From Micavibrio sp. UBA1672 (GTDB taxonomy: Bacteria > Pseudomonadota > Alphaproteobacteria > Micavibrionales > Micavibrionaceae), in contig DCKO01000049.1 of NCBI GenBank assembly GCA_002320665.1, forward strand, positions 1 through 11,429: DNA of 11,429 nt, read 5' to 3'. The notes under the pieces were generated by a model. The model was not told where the DNA came from and did not search any database. It was given only the letters and a program-made list of their open reading frames with translations. The position numbers and the translations under genes were made by a program. Shown piece by piece: positions 5,692 to 11,429 of the stretch (the stretch's first letter is position 1; each line of letters begins with the position of its first letter).

Positions 5692-6621
5692 CTAAGAAAA
5701 CAAAATTGATGAAAGCTTGCGGCGTGCTTCAATCGTCACCGGATCGGTGTGCCCCATAGCCTCAAAGAATTTCAGCAGCCATTTCCGTGCGGCGGCCTCA
5801 TTCCATTTTGGATCTTTAGCAATCGATTCCAGCAATAAATCACAAGCGCGCTCCTTTTGCCCTGCCCCGAACAGCGCATCCGCCAGATCAATCTTGGCCT
5901 GATGATCATCAGGACTAGCCATGACCTTTTCCTCCAGCGCAGAAAAATCCTCAATCGGGGTATTTTGCGCAAGCTCCAGTGCTGTCTTAGCCTCGGCAAA
6001 AGCACCATCCTTTTGAATTTCTTCCGGCGCTCTATCCATAAATTCCTGAGCCTGTTCAATGTGTCCTGCCGCAATAAAGACACGTACCATCCCTGCAAAA
6101 GCCTTGGCATTCATACGGTCTTGCTGAAGGATTTGCGCATAAATCTCCTGCGCAGCCTGTAAATTCCCCTCATTCAAAACCTGCGCAGCCATCTTGAGGC
6201 CTTCATCAATATCAATAGCATCTGGCTGCGCCGAATTCGCCATCGTCACCAGCTTTTCAACAAATTGCTTGATCGCACTTTCTGGCTGTACGCCCATAAA
6301 AGCATCCACGGGCTGGCCTTGGAAAAAGGCAAACACTGTCGGCACAGATTGCACCTGAAGTGCTTGTGCCAGTTCAGGGTTATCATCCAGATTAACCTTG
6401 GCCAGCAAAACCTTACCACCAGAGGCATTCACGACTTGCTCAAGAACCGGCATAAGCTGCTTACATGGCCCGCACCATGGCGCCCAAAAATCAACAATCA
6501 CTGGCGTATTCAAGGAAGCTTCCATAACCTTGCTCTGGAAATCCTGCGCCGTCACATCGAAAATTACAGCCCCCGAAGATACCTGATTATCATTGCCTTG
6601 CGAGCCTAATTCTAAAACCAT
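5692..6621 (-). CDS. cnoX: Thioredoxin-TPR co-chaperone (CnoX/YbbN type)
   Basis: A 309-residue cytosolic protein with an N-terminal thioredoxin domain (about 18-130) and C-terminal TPR-like helical repeats (about 135-305). The redox motif WCGPC is at 49-53 and the cis-proline at Pro94 (VPT). CnoX is a chaperedoxin that holds unfolded or oxidised proteins and passes them to GroEL or DnaK. The E. coli protein has lost the redox pair (SQHC), whereas alphaproteobacterial homologues such as Caulobacter CnoX keep WCGPC and thioredoxin activity; this one has the active form. GAGG with a 5-base spacer supports the ATG. It lies 71 bases after ProXp-ala and 23 bases before the Trm112-like gene. Confidence 0.9.
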   Translation of the reverse strand: MVLELGSQGNDNQVSSGAVIFDVTAQDFQSKVMEASLNTPVIVDFWAPWCGPCKQLMPVLEQVVNASGGKVLLAKVNLDDNPELAQALQVQSVPTVFAFFQGQPVDAFMGVQPESAIKQFVEKLVTMANSAQPDAIDIDEGLKMAAQVLNEGNLQAAQEIYAQILQQDRMNAKAFAGMVRVFIAAGHIEQAQEFMDRAPEEIQKDGAFAEAKTALELAQNTPIEDFSALEEKVMASPDDHQAKIDLADALFGAGQKERACDLLLESIAKDPKWNEAAARKWLLKFFEAMGHTDPVTIEARRKLSSILFS

Positions 6622-6692
6622 ATTGGCCTCATATCCTTTTCATCTTTAATGTGTGTGGACACTACAATAGTTCACTCAAAATGCAAAGATAT

Positions 6693-7214
6693 TTAGGGCG
6701 CAGCCGCGCTTAAATCCAGAATTTCCGGCTGATGACCAGTTTCCTGTATGAATTTTATAAGATCGTCAGGCGATAAACCAAGTGTCATCGCATTATCCAT
6801 CGGATGATAATTTACACGGCTAGCCGCCATCATATCTTTATCAAGAATAATACGGACCGCCCCGCACTTATCATTCATAATACAAAACGGATTAACCGAG
6901 CCTTGCCTGATGCCCAGATTTTCCCATAAGCGATCTGCCGAACCAAAAGACAAACGTCCGCAATCCAGCACGTCAGCAAGCTTTTTTAAGTCAACTTTTG
7001 TCTCATTCGCCAGAACCACAAGAAACATCACCTTTTTCTTATCTCTTAAAAACAAGTTGCGGCAATGCGTGCCCGGTATATCTTTTTCAGCCTCCAGCCC
7101 ATCTTCCACGGTAAAAAACGGCTCATGATGATGTAGCTCAAAGGCAATATCAAGATTTTCTAAGTGCTCGAACAATATTTCAGGCGTTACAGGCAATTTC
7201 TTTTCATCAGTCAT
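6693..7214 (-). CDS. proX: Prolyl-tRNA deacylase, ProXp-ala (YbaK/EbsC family)
   Basis: Free-standing editing enzyme that hydrolyses alanine mischarged onto tRNA-Pro. From the ATG at 7214 it has 173 residues, as is usual for this type. Motifs: HHHEPFFTVEDG (28-39), GTHCRNLFLRDKKK (48-61), KVDLKKLADVL (73-83), SADRLWENLGIRQGSVNPF (92-110) and NYHPMDNAMT (135-144). In characterised ProXp-ala the third position before LFL is Lys; here it is Arg52, with Asn53 kept. An in-frame TTG at 7229 would add five residues, but the ATG after AAGG fits better. It heads a minus-strand cluster with CnoX and the Trm112-like gene. Confidence 0.92.
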   Translation of the reverse strand: MTDEKKLPVTPEILFEHLENLDIAFELHHHEPFFTVEDGLEAEKDIPGTHCRNLFLRDKKKVMFLVVLANETKVDLKKLADVLDCGRLSFGSADRLWENLGIRQGSVNPFCIMNDKCGAVRIILDKDMMAASRVNYHPMDNAMTLGLSPDDLIKFIQETGHQPEILDLSAAAP

Positions 7215-7281
7215 AGGCCTTAATAACAAAAAACACTTTATTTTTAAATGGTTGAATGTTTTTCATAATTTTTTGTTGCAA

Positions 7282-7291
7282 CGCATATGCG
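7282..7291. promoter_or_regulatory. Perfect 10-bp palindrome in the divergent promoter region
   Basis: CGCATATGCG is a perfect palindrome directly downstream of the proposed proX -10, at the predicted transcription start. It lies in the 202-base gap between two divergent genes. It could be a repressor site; no regulator is identifiable from the window. Confidence 0.3.
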
Positions 7292-7320
7292 ATTATACTA
7301 AAGTAGCCTTCGTGTGAGAA
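7292..7320 (-). promoter_or_regulatory. proX: Promoter of the ProXp-ala/CnoX/Trm112 cluster
   Basis: On the minus strand, TTCTCA (complement of 7315-7320, 4 of 6 matches) and a perfect TATAAT (complement of 7292-7297), 17 bases apart. The start would fall near 7285, about 70 bases before the ProXp-ala ATG. Confidence 0.55.
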
Positions 7321-7416
7321 AATATGTAAATTTTTAGCGATACATAAGATATTGTTAATATTTATATGGCATAATTCGGGGAATACTAGGACCCGAAGGA
7401 GTGTATTGGGGGAAGA

Positions 7417-7617
7417 ATGACAACTGAATTGACAGCAGAAGAAACTTTAGCACGGCTTGATCAAGACGGAATAAAGCCTTGTGAACCAGGTCAATGTATT
7501 ATGGTCGCTGGTATGATTGGAAATCCTGCAGGTAATGACATCATAGAAATATCTTCGAATGACTTTGATCATACCACAAAACTGGATACCACACTCTCAG
7601 GACCGGAGTTTTCATGA
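7417..7617 (+). CDS. Small unknown protein (66 residues)
   Basis: A 66-residue acidic protein with no signal peptide or membrane segment. It has two Cys (22 and 27, CEPGQC) that could bind metal or form a disulfide, but no second pair is present. The start is well supported by GGGGGAAG directly upstream with a short spacer. Its TGA overlaps the ATG of the next gene (ATGA at 7614-7617), so the two form a coupled pair and probably work together. It is divergent from ProXp-ala. I do not recognise the family. Confidence 0.75.
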   Translation: MTTELTAEETLARLDQDGIKPCEPGQCIMVAGMIGNPAGNDIIEISSNDFDHTTKLDTTLSGPEFS

Positions 7618-7925
7618 ATATCGACTTGGGTGTTTTACATGATGGAGGCGTTATGCTCGCCAGTGACCGCCCGCTTCCAGATATCGTAAGGCGCGTGGAG
7701 TATTACAGCGACCAAAAACTATTTATGCTGGTCTATAATGAAGATAAATTCGATGATGAATTAATGCATTTTGAAGTCCCCGCCCATATGATCTCTTATG
7801 TCGAAAACACCCCGAATGTGGTCATCTATTCCCTATACCCAAATCATGAACCTATCGGCTATAAAGTCCCACTGGTCAAAATCGGAGACCATGCATTTGC
7901 ACAAGACACCAAAGTAGACGCCTAA
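7614..7925 (+). CDS. Unknown protein (103 residues), coupled to the preceding gene
   Basis: A 103-residue soluble protein with no Cys or Trp. Its pattern is mainly alternating hydrophobic strands, in order VRRVEYYSDQKLFMLVYNED (26-45), MHFEVPAHMISYVENTPNVV (51-70) and IYSLYPNHEPIGYKVPLVKIG (71-91), consistent with a small beta-rich domain. The dense aromatic and proline pattern looks like a conserved fold rather than a random ORF. The start is fixed by the ATGA overlap with the upstream gene. No catalytic motif is recognised and I assign no function. About 165 bases follow before the next plus-strand gene. Confidence 0.8.
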   Translation: MNIDLGVLHDGGVMLASDRPLPDIVRRVEYYSDQKLFMLVYNEDKFDDELMHFEVPAHMISYVENTPNVVIYSLYPNHEPIGYKVPLVKIGDHAFAQDTKVDA

Positions 7926-8092
7926 AAAATCATGAATTTCAATAAAAGCCTTGCAAAGCATATCCGTTTTGCTGTTAATATTAAAAAAATTTTTAAATAA
8001 CAGGGGGTTGCACTCGAGTTTTTTTCTGTCAAAATAGAGCAAAATTAAAGTGTAACGCGCTTTTACATTTGAGGACTTTAAGGTAATAGCTA

Positions 8093-8716
8093 ATGTATCA
8101 AGATGAAAATTGGAATGCTGTTGAAGGCGATGAGCTAGCGGGCTTTCTGGAACAAATTAATCCAATCGACGGTAAATACAGAACGTCTCCGGCCAGCACA
8201 CAAGTTGCGTGGCGGACTTTGCCGTTTTACGAGACTGTCGCGCTGATCCGCGTACAGGACCCGAACTGGGTCAATAAAAAAATGTGCATTTATTACCTGA
8301 CAGATCAGGGAAATCTTTTCCGTTTGAACGGAACATCCCCGCCAATCCATGAGGTAAACAGCAAAGGCCCGATTAAACTCAATGAAGATAATATCATTGA
8401 TTATTTGCGCTTCTTCTGCTTTTTCGTACGCGGCGATGAAGGCCCGTTTTATATCGCAGAAGATATGTCCGATCCAAACCTTCCGACTGATGAGATGAAC
8501 GACACAACACGCTCAGTTATCGAAGGCACGATCAGACCTGCAAGTTATGAAGGCATGAATAATCAAGGACATTTCTTGTGTGATGCCGTTGTCTATTACT
8601 CTAATGCCCTGTTTATTGCGAATTTCGCCGTACAGCCAAGCGGCATGATTGAAATGCTGAATGACGAGCCGATCGCTGGTGACCTATCCACAAAGGTCGA
8701 TAAGCCAATCGCTTAA
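8093..8716 (+). CDS. Unknown protein (207 residues)
   Basis: A 207-residue soluble protein with many aromatic residues. Segments such as TLPFYETVALIRVQDPNWV (42-60), MCIYYLTDQGNLFRLNG (64-80), IIDYLRFFCFFVRGDEGPFY (101-120) and FLCDAVVYYSNALFIANFAV (161-180) alternate strands and short helices. The C-terminal 25 residues are polar. It has no signal peptide and no clear membrane helix; the 101-113 segment is hydrophobic but too short and charged. Three Cys (65, 109, 163) are not arranged as a metal site. AAGG with a 9-base spacer supports the ATG. It ends just before a strong terminator. I do not recognise the family; proximity to the 66/103-residue pair and codirection suggest, weakly, a shared role. 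Confidence 0.85.
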   Translation: MYQDENWNAVEGDELAGFLEQINPIDGKYRTSPASTQVAWRTLPFYETVALIRVQDPNWVNKKMCIYYLTDQGNLFRLNGTSPPIHEVNSKGPIKLNEDNIIDYLRFFCFFVRGDEGPFYIAEDMSDPNLPTDEMNDTTRSVIEGTIRPASYEGMNNQGHFLCDAVVYYSNALFIANFAVQPSGMIEMLNDEPIAGDLSTKVDKPIA

Positions 8717-8742
8717 AGCCCCAAAACATCAAAATAGAATTA

Positions 8743-8775
8743 AAAAGGCCGCATCATTACGGCCTTTTATTTTTT
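8743..8775. terminator. Bidirectional intrinsic terminator
   Basis: AAAAGGCCG (8743-8751) pairs with CGGCCTTTT (8760-8768) around an 8-base loop and is followed by ATTTTTT on the plus strand. On the minus strand the same hairpin is followed by T-rich sequence, so it can also end the amtB transcript arriving from the right. Confidence 0.9.
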
Positions 8776-8797
8776 ATATCATTATTATTAGTTGTTT

Positions 8798-8852
8798 TGC
8801 TTTACTTTTGGACAAGGCATGAGCGACGCCGCGTAGTAACCTACGTAAAGCA
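8798..8852. repeat. Structured, repeat-like spacer between the terminator and amtB
   Basis: TGCTTTAC (8798-8805) pairs with GTAAAGCA (8845-8852), and inside it CGTAG (8832-8836) pairs with CTACG (8841-8845) around TAAC. The GC-rich core stands out from the AT-rich flanks. On the minus strand the same stretch reads as an Arg/Leu/Ala-rich open frame extending amtB antisense sequence, a pattern I associate with dispersed intergenic repeats giving spurious ORFs. Only one copy is in the window. Confidence 0.35.
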
Positions 8853-8885
8853 CGCAGCAACACAGTCACAAGAAAATGGAGACGA

Positions 8886-10310
8886 CTAAACGTCTTCATC
8901 CTGTTCTTCGGTATTACTGCGGTAATAGAAGCCTGCATAAGCCTCTGTTCCCACTTCCGGATGATCAAGACCTGTGCGCTCATGCTCGTCATGCACACGA
9001 ATACCGATCGAGTACTTCAGGAAAAGCCAGAGCGCAGCACTTGTCGAAGAGACAAAGATAGCCACGGCCACGATTCCTGTGATTTGCGCAACGAAATCAC
9101 CTGTCATAAAGATCGCCACAGCCAGCGTGCCCCAAATCCCGCACACCAAATGCACAGATAATGCACCAACGACATCATCAATCTTCAGACGATCAAACAT
9201 CGGAATAGCCATAGAGCATAAAACGCCACCAATCGCACCAATCAGCATAGCCGTACCCGGTGAAGCCACATCAGGCCCTGCTGTGATTGAAACAAGGCCT
9301 GCCAAAGCACCATTGAGCACATAGGTCAAATCAGGTTTACCCTTTACAATGATCGCATAGAACATTGCCGCTATACAGCCTGCTGACGCTGCCATATTCG
9401 TATTCACAAAAACCACAGACATCGTCGTCACAGCCTTGGTGCTGTTCATGGCAAGCACAGAACCGCCATTAAAGCCGAACCAGCCCATCCACAGGATCAA
9501 GGTTCCAATCGTTGCCAATGGCATATTCGACCCCTTAATCGGCGTTATTTCGCCATTAGGACCATATTTCCCAACACGTGGCCCAAGGATAATTGCGCCC
9601 GTTAAGGCCGCCCAACCACCAACGGAATGCACAATCGTTGAGCCGGCAAAATCAGAAAAACCGATACCATTTAACCAGCCCTCGCCCCAGCTCCATGAAC
9701 CTTGAATGGGATAAATAAAGGCTGAAAGCACTGCCACGAAAATCAAAAAAGGCCTAAGGCGTATACGCTCGGCCACTGTACCCGAAACAATCGAAGCCGC
9801 AGTAGCCACAAATACCATCTGGAAAAACCAGTCTGACATGGTTGAATAATCTTCTTCAGCCAGAATTTGCAGCGTCTTGGCCTTTATCTCGGCTGTGTTT
9901 TCATCATCCGTTGCCATCAAAGCAAGTTCAGTTGCATTGGGCTCATAGAAAATATTAAAAGTCCCGAACAGGCCATGATCGCCAACATCAACATACATCA
10001 GATTATAGCCAATCAGATAATACATCATCCCTGCAATCGCAAAGAGCGCCACGTTTTTCAGACAAATCACAGATGTATTATGAATACGAACAAAGCCAGC
10101 CTCCAGCATAGCAAATCCGGCCGCCATCCACATCACAAGCACGCCGCACATCAAAAACATAAAACTATTGAGGATGTAGGCAACCTCTTTGGACATACCG
10201 ATTGTCACTTCATCAGCCAGCGCCGCCGAACTATTGATCATCATTAATGCAAATAGCGTAAACACGCCTAAGGCTCGCCCGTAAGGCGAAATTAATATCT
10301 TCCTGTTCAT
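8886..10310 (-). CDS. amtB: Ammonium transporter (Amt/Rh family)
   Basis: Trimeric inner-membrane channel for ammonium uptake. The 474 residues include a cleavable signal peptide (about 1-32, ending SSAALA) followed by an 11-helix Amt core. The pore twin histidines are His228 (STIVHSVGGWAAL) and His387 (GALSVHLVCGIWGTL). WMGWFGFNGGS at 274-284 and GALAGLVSITAG at 334-345 are family signatures. Residues about 109-158 form an extended, acidic loop (NATELALMATDDENTAEIKAK region) longer than in E. coli AmtB. The C-terminal tail (HERTGLDHPEVGTEAY, 443-458) is the element that GlnK binds. AAAGGA about 8 bases upstream supports the ATG. glnK is not adjacent, unlike the common glnK-amtB pair, and no sigma-54 promoter motif is evident upstream. 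Confidence 0.97.
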   Translation of the reverse strand: MNRKILISPYGRALGVFTLFALMMINSSAALADEVTIGMSKEVAYILNSFMFLMCGVLVMWMAAGFAMLEAGFVRIHNTSVICLKNVALFAIAGMMYYLIGYNLMYVDVGDHGLFGTFNIFYEPNATELALMATDDENTAEIKAKTLQILAEEDYSTMSDWFFQMVFVATAASIVSGTVAERIRLRPFLIFVAVLSAFIYPIQGSWSWGEGWLNGIGFSDFAGSTIVHSVGGWAALTGAIILGPRVGKYGPNGEITPIKGSNMPLATIGTLILWMGWFGFNGGSVLAMNSTKAVTTMSVVFVNTNMAASAGCIAAMFYAIIVKGKPDLTYVLNGALAGLVSITAGPDVASPGTAMLIGAIGGVLCSMAIPMFDRLKIDDVVGALSVHLVCGIWGTLAVAIFMTGDFVAQITGIVAVAIFVSSTSAALWLFLKYSIGIRVHDEHERTGLDHPEVGTEAYAGFYYRSNTEEQDEDV

Positions 10311-10462
10311 TATAGTATCCTTTTTATCGTTATACCGCAGCCAACAAAATAATGACGACCATTTACTCCCCGAAAGAAGAAAATAAGTCTTTAATCCTGA
10401 AAAATGCGGCTTTATGATAAAAAGCTACATCAAAATGAAAAATTTGAAAACACTCTTTTTAG
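10311..10462. other. Divergent amtB/ubiH intergenic region
   Basis: A 152-base AT-rich gap between two divergent starts. AAAGGA near 10319-10324 (minus strand) is the amtB ribosome-binding site. I see no convincing sigma-70 pair in either direction, no TGGCAC-N5-TTGC sigma-54 site and no glnK-sized ORF. Confidence 0.5.
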
Positions 10463-11429
10463 ATGAATAAAAATAAAATGCCCCAATCAGACGACGATTC
10501 AAATTACGATATACTCATTATAGGCAGCGGCCTTGCCGGATTATCACTTTCCTGCCTTCTGGGTGAGCTTACAGGCTGGCGGATTGCTTGTCTGGATAAG
10601 GATGCCCCCAAAAAGCAATTAGAAACCGATTTACGCACCACGGCTATTTCTTATGGCTCGGCGCAAATTCTGGATCAGGCCAAAGTCTGGAATAAGCTAG
10701 AGCCTTTAGGCTGCCCGATCCGCGATATCGAAATTCTGGACGGGAACAGCCCGACCCTCCTGCAATTCCTGAGCGAGGAAGTCGAAGATAAAAGCTTTGG
10801 CTGGATTCTATCCAATGCGGATATCCGCAAAACCTTGATGGATAAAATGGCTAAACTGGATCATGTCACCCATATCGCCCCTGCTACAGTCAAAGACTTC
10901 ACCATAACCGACAGCCATGCCGAAGTGCTGCTGGATGATAGTAAAACCCTAACCGCCAAATTGGTGATCGGGGCAGATGGACGGCAATCTTCTGTGCGGG
11001 ATTTTATGGATGTGCATGTGCGCGGCCATGATTACCACCAAAGCGCCGTCGTCTGTTTTATCAAACATGAAAATCCTCATGAATACAAAGCCATTGAGCA
11101 TTTCTGGCCCGAAGGCCCCTTCGCGATTTTGCCTATGAATGATGATGAAAAAGGCAAACACAGATCATCTCTGGTCTTCACCGAACACGGCAAAGCCAGA
11201 ACATCTTTGATGGATTTAAGTGATGAGGCCTTCTTACAGGAAGTCCAAAGCCGCTTCCCAGAATTTTATGGCCGCATCAAAGTAATTGATAATAAACGCA
11301 TGCGCTATCCCCTGACCCTCTCACATGCCGCCGAGTATATCGCCCCGCGCATGGTTCTGGTCGCCGACGCCGCGCATGGCATTCACCCGATCGCCGGACA
11401 AGGCTTGAACCTTGGTTTTCGGGATATCG
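10463..11429 (+). CDS. ubiH: UbiH/UbiF/VisC/COQ6-family FAD monooxygenase (3' truncated by window edge)
   Basis: The first 322 residues of a flavoprotein hydroxylase of about 390-400 that adds hydroxyl groups to the ubiquinone ring, using FAD, NAD(P)H and O2 at the membrane face. The dinucleotide-binding start is YDILIIGSGLAGLSLS (15-30). DLRTTAISYGSAQIL (56-70) is the family's substrate-domain signature, GADGRQSSVRD (170-180) is the DG motif, and VLVADAAHGIHPIAGQGLNLG (298-318) is the second FAD-binding motif. A TAG lies directly before the ATG at 10463, so this is the earliest ATG start; ATG at 10478 is an alternative. Neither has a clear Shine-Dalgarno. Which ring position it hydroxylates cannot be told from sequence alone, so the symbol marks the family. 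Confidence 0.9.
   Translation, partial: MNKNKMPQSDDDSNYDILIIGSGLAGLSLSCLLGELTGWRIACLDKDAPKKQLETDLRTTAISYGSAQILDQAKVWNKLEPLGCPIRDIEILDGNSPTLLQFLSEEVEDKSFGWILSNADIRKTLMDKMAKLDHVTHIAPATVKDFTITDSHAEVLLDDSKTLTAKLVIGADGRQSSVRDFMDVHVRGHDYHQSAVVCFIKHENPHEYKAIEHFWPEGPFAILPMNDDEKGKHRSSLVFTEHGKARTSLMDLSDEAFLQEVQSRFPEFYGRIKVIDNKRMRYPLTLSHAAEYIAPRMVLVADAAHGIHPIAGQGLNLGFRDI

Noticed and set aside
5772..6110. A 112-codon minus-strand ORF inside the CnoX-like gene
   Set aside because: It is out of frame with the CnoX-like gene on the same strand. The product is Arg/Leu-rich with no domain, and the CnoX frame has a clear thioredoxin motif and TPR pattern.
7215..7229. TTG at 7229 as the ProXp-ala start
   Set aside because: It would add only five residues (MLLRP). 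The ATG at 7214 follows AAGG and starts where the family does.
7932..8000. A 22-codon plus-strand ORF between the 103- and 207-residue genes
   Set aside because: No Shine-Dalgarno, Lys/Asn/Ile composition expected from AT-rich spacer, no conserved features.
8774..8998. A 74-codon minus-strand ORF across the amtB 3' end and spacer
   Set aside because: It overlaps amtB out of frame and extends through the inverted-repeat spacer; the Arg/Leu-rich tail reflects the repeat, not a gene.
10311..10462. A sigma-54/NtrC promoter for amtB
   Set aside because: No GG-N10-GC core with TGGCAC/TTGC context was found on the minus strand, although nitrogen control would be expected for amtB.
1..11429. tRNA, rRNA, CRISPR array, insertion sequence or prophage genes
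   Set aside because: No cloverleaf, spaced direct-repeat array, transposase or integrase motif, or phage structural protein could be seen in the genes or gaps.

Overview
This window looks like a chromosomal segment of an alphaproteobacterium of moderate, slightly AT-leaning base composition. The evidence is a thioredoxin-TPR protein (CnoX/YbbN type) that keeps WCGPC, adjacent ProXp-ala and Trm112-like genes, a 526-residue SerA with the long C-terminal half, and a UbiH-family hydroxylase beside amtB. No rRNA, tRNA, CRISPR array, transposase or phage gene is visible. The genus cannot be fixed from the sequence alone.

Layout, left to right. The 3' end of an unrecognised gene (+) runs to 578 and meets serA (-) at a bidirectional hairpin terminator. 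Next on the minus strand is a two-gene toxin-antitoxin operon, an AbrB/MazE-type antitoxin followed by a Doc toxin, with a near-consensus promoter overlapped by tandem 10-bp palindromes and a two-hairpin REP-like block in its leader. Then comes leuA (-), preceded by about 390 bases without a long gene. That stretch holds a good promoter, a possible 28-codon ORF, an 18-residue leader peptide with six leucine codons, a strong hairpin over the leader stop codon, and sequence complementary to the leuA ribosome-binding region. Upstream of this lies a minus-strand cluster: ProXp-ala, CnoX-like, a 57-residue Trm112-like protein and an acidic unknown protein that overlaps it by ATGA.

Across a divergent promoter region from ProXp-ala are three plus-strand genes I do not recognise (66, 103 and 207 residues; the first two overlap by ATGA), closed by a second bidirectional terminator. 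After a structured, repeat-like spacer come amtB (-) and, divergently, the 5' part of a UbiH-family FAD monooxygenase gene (+) that runs off the window.

How the genes fit together: SerA and LeuA commit carbon to serine and leucine synthesis and AmtB brings in ammonium, so the region has an amino-acid and nitrogen flavour. The ProXp-ala/CnoX/Trm112 cluster points to translation fidelity and protein quality control. The most interesting signal is the leuA leader. It has the leucine-codon leader peptide of a classical attenuator, but no U-rich terminator follows the hairpin. Instead the leader-peptide codons can pair with the leuA Shine-Dalgarno region, which suggests control of translation initiation rather than, or as well as, transcription termination.
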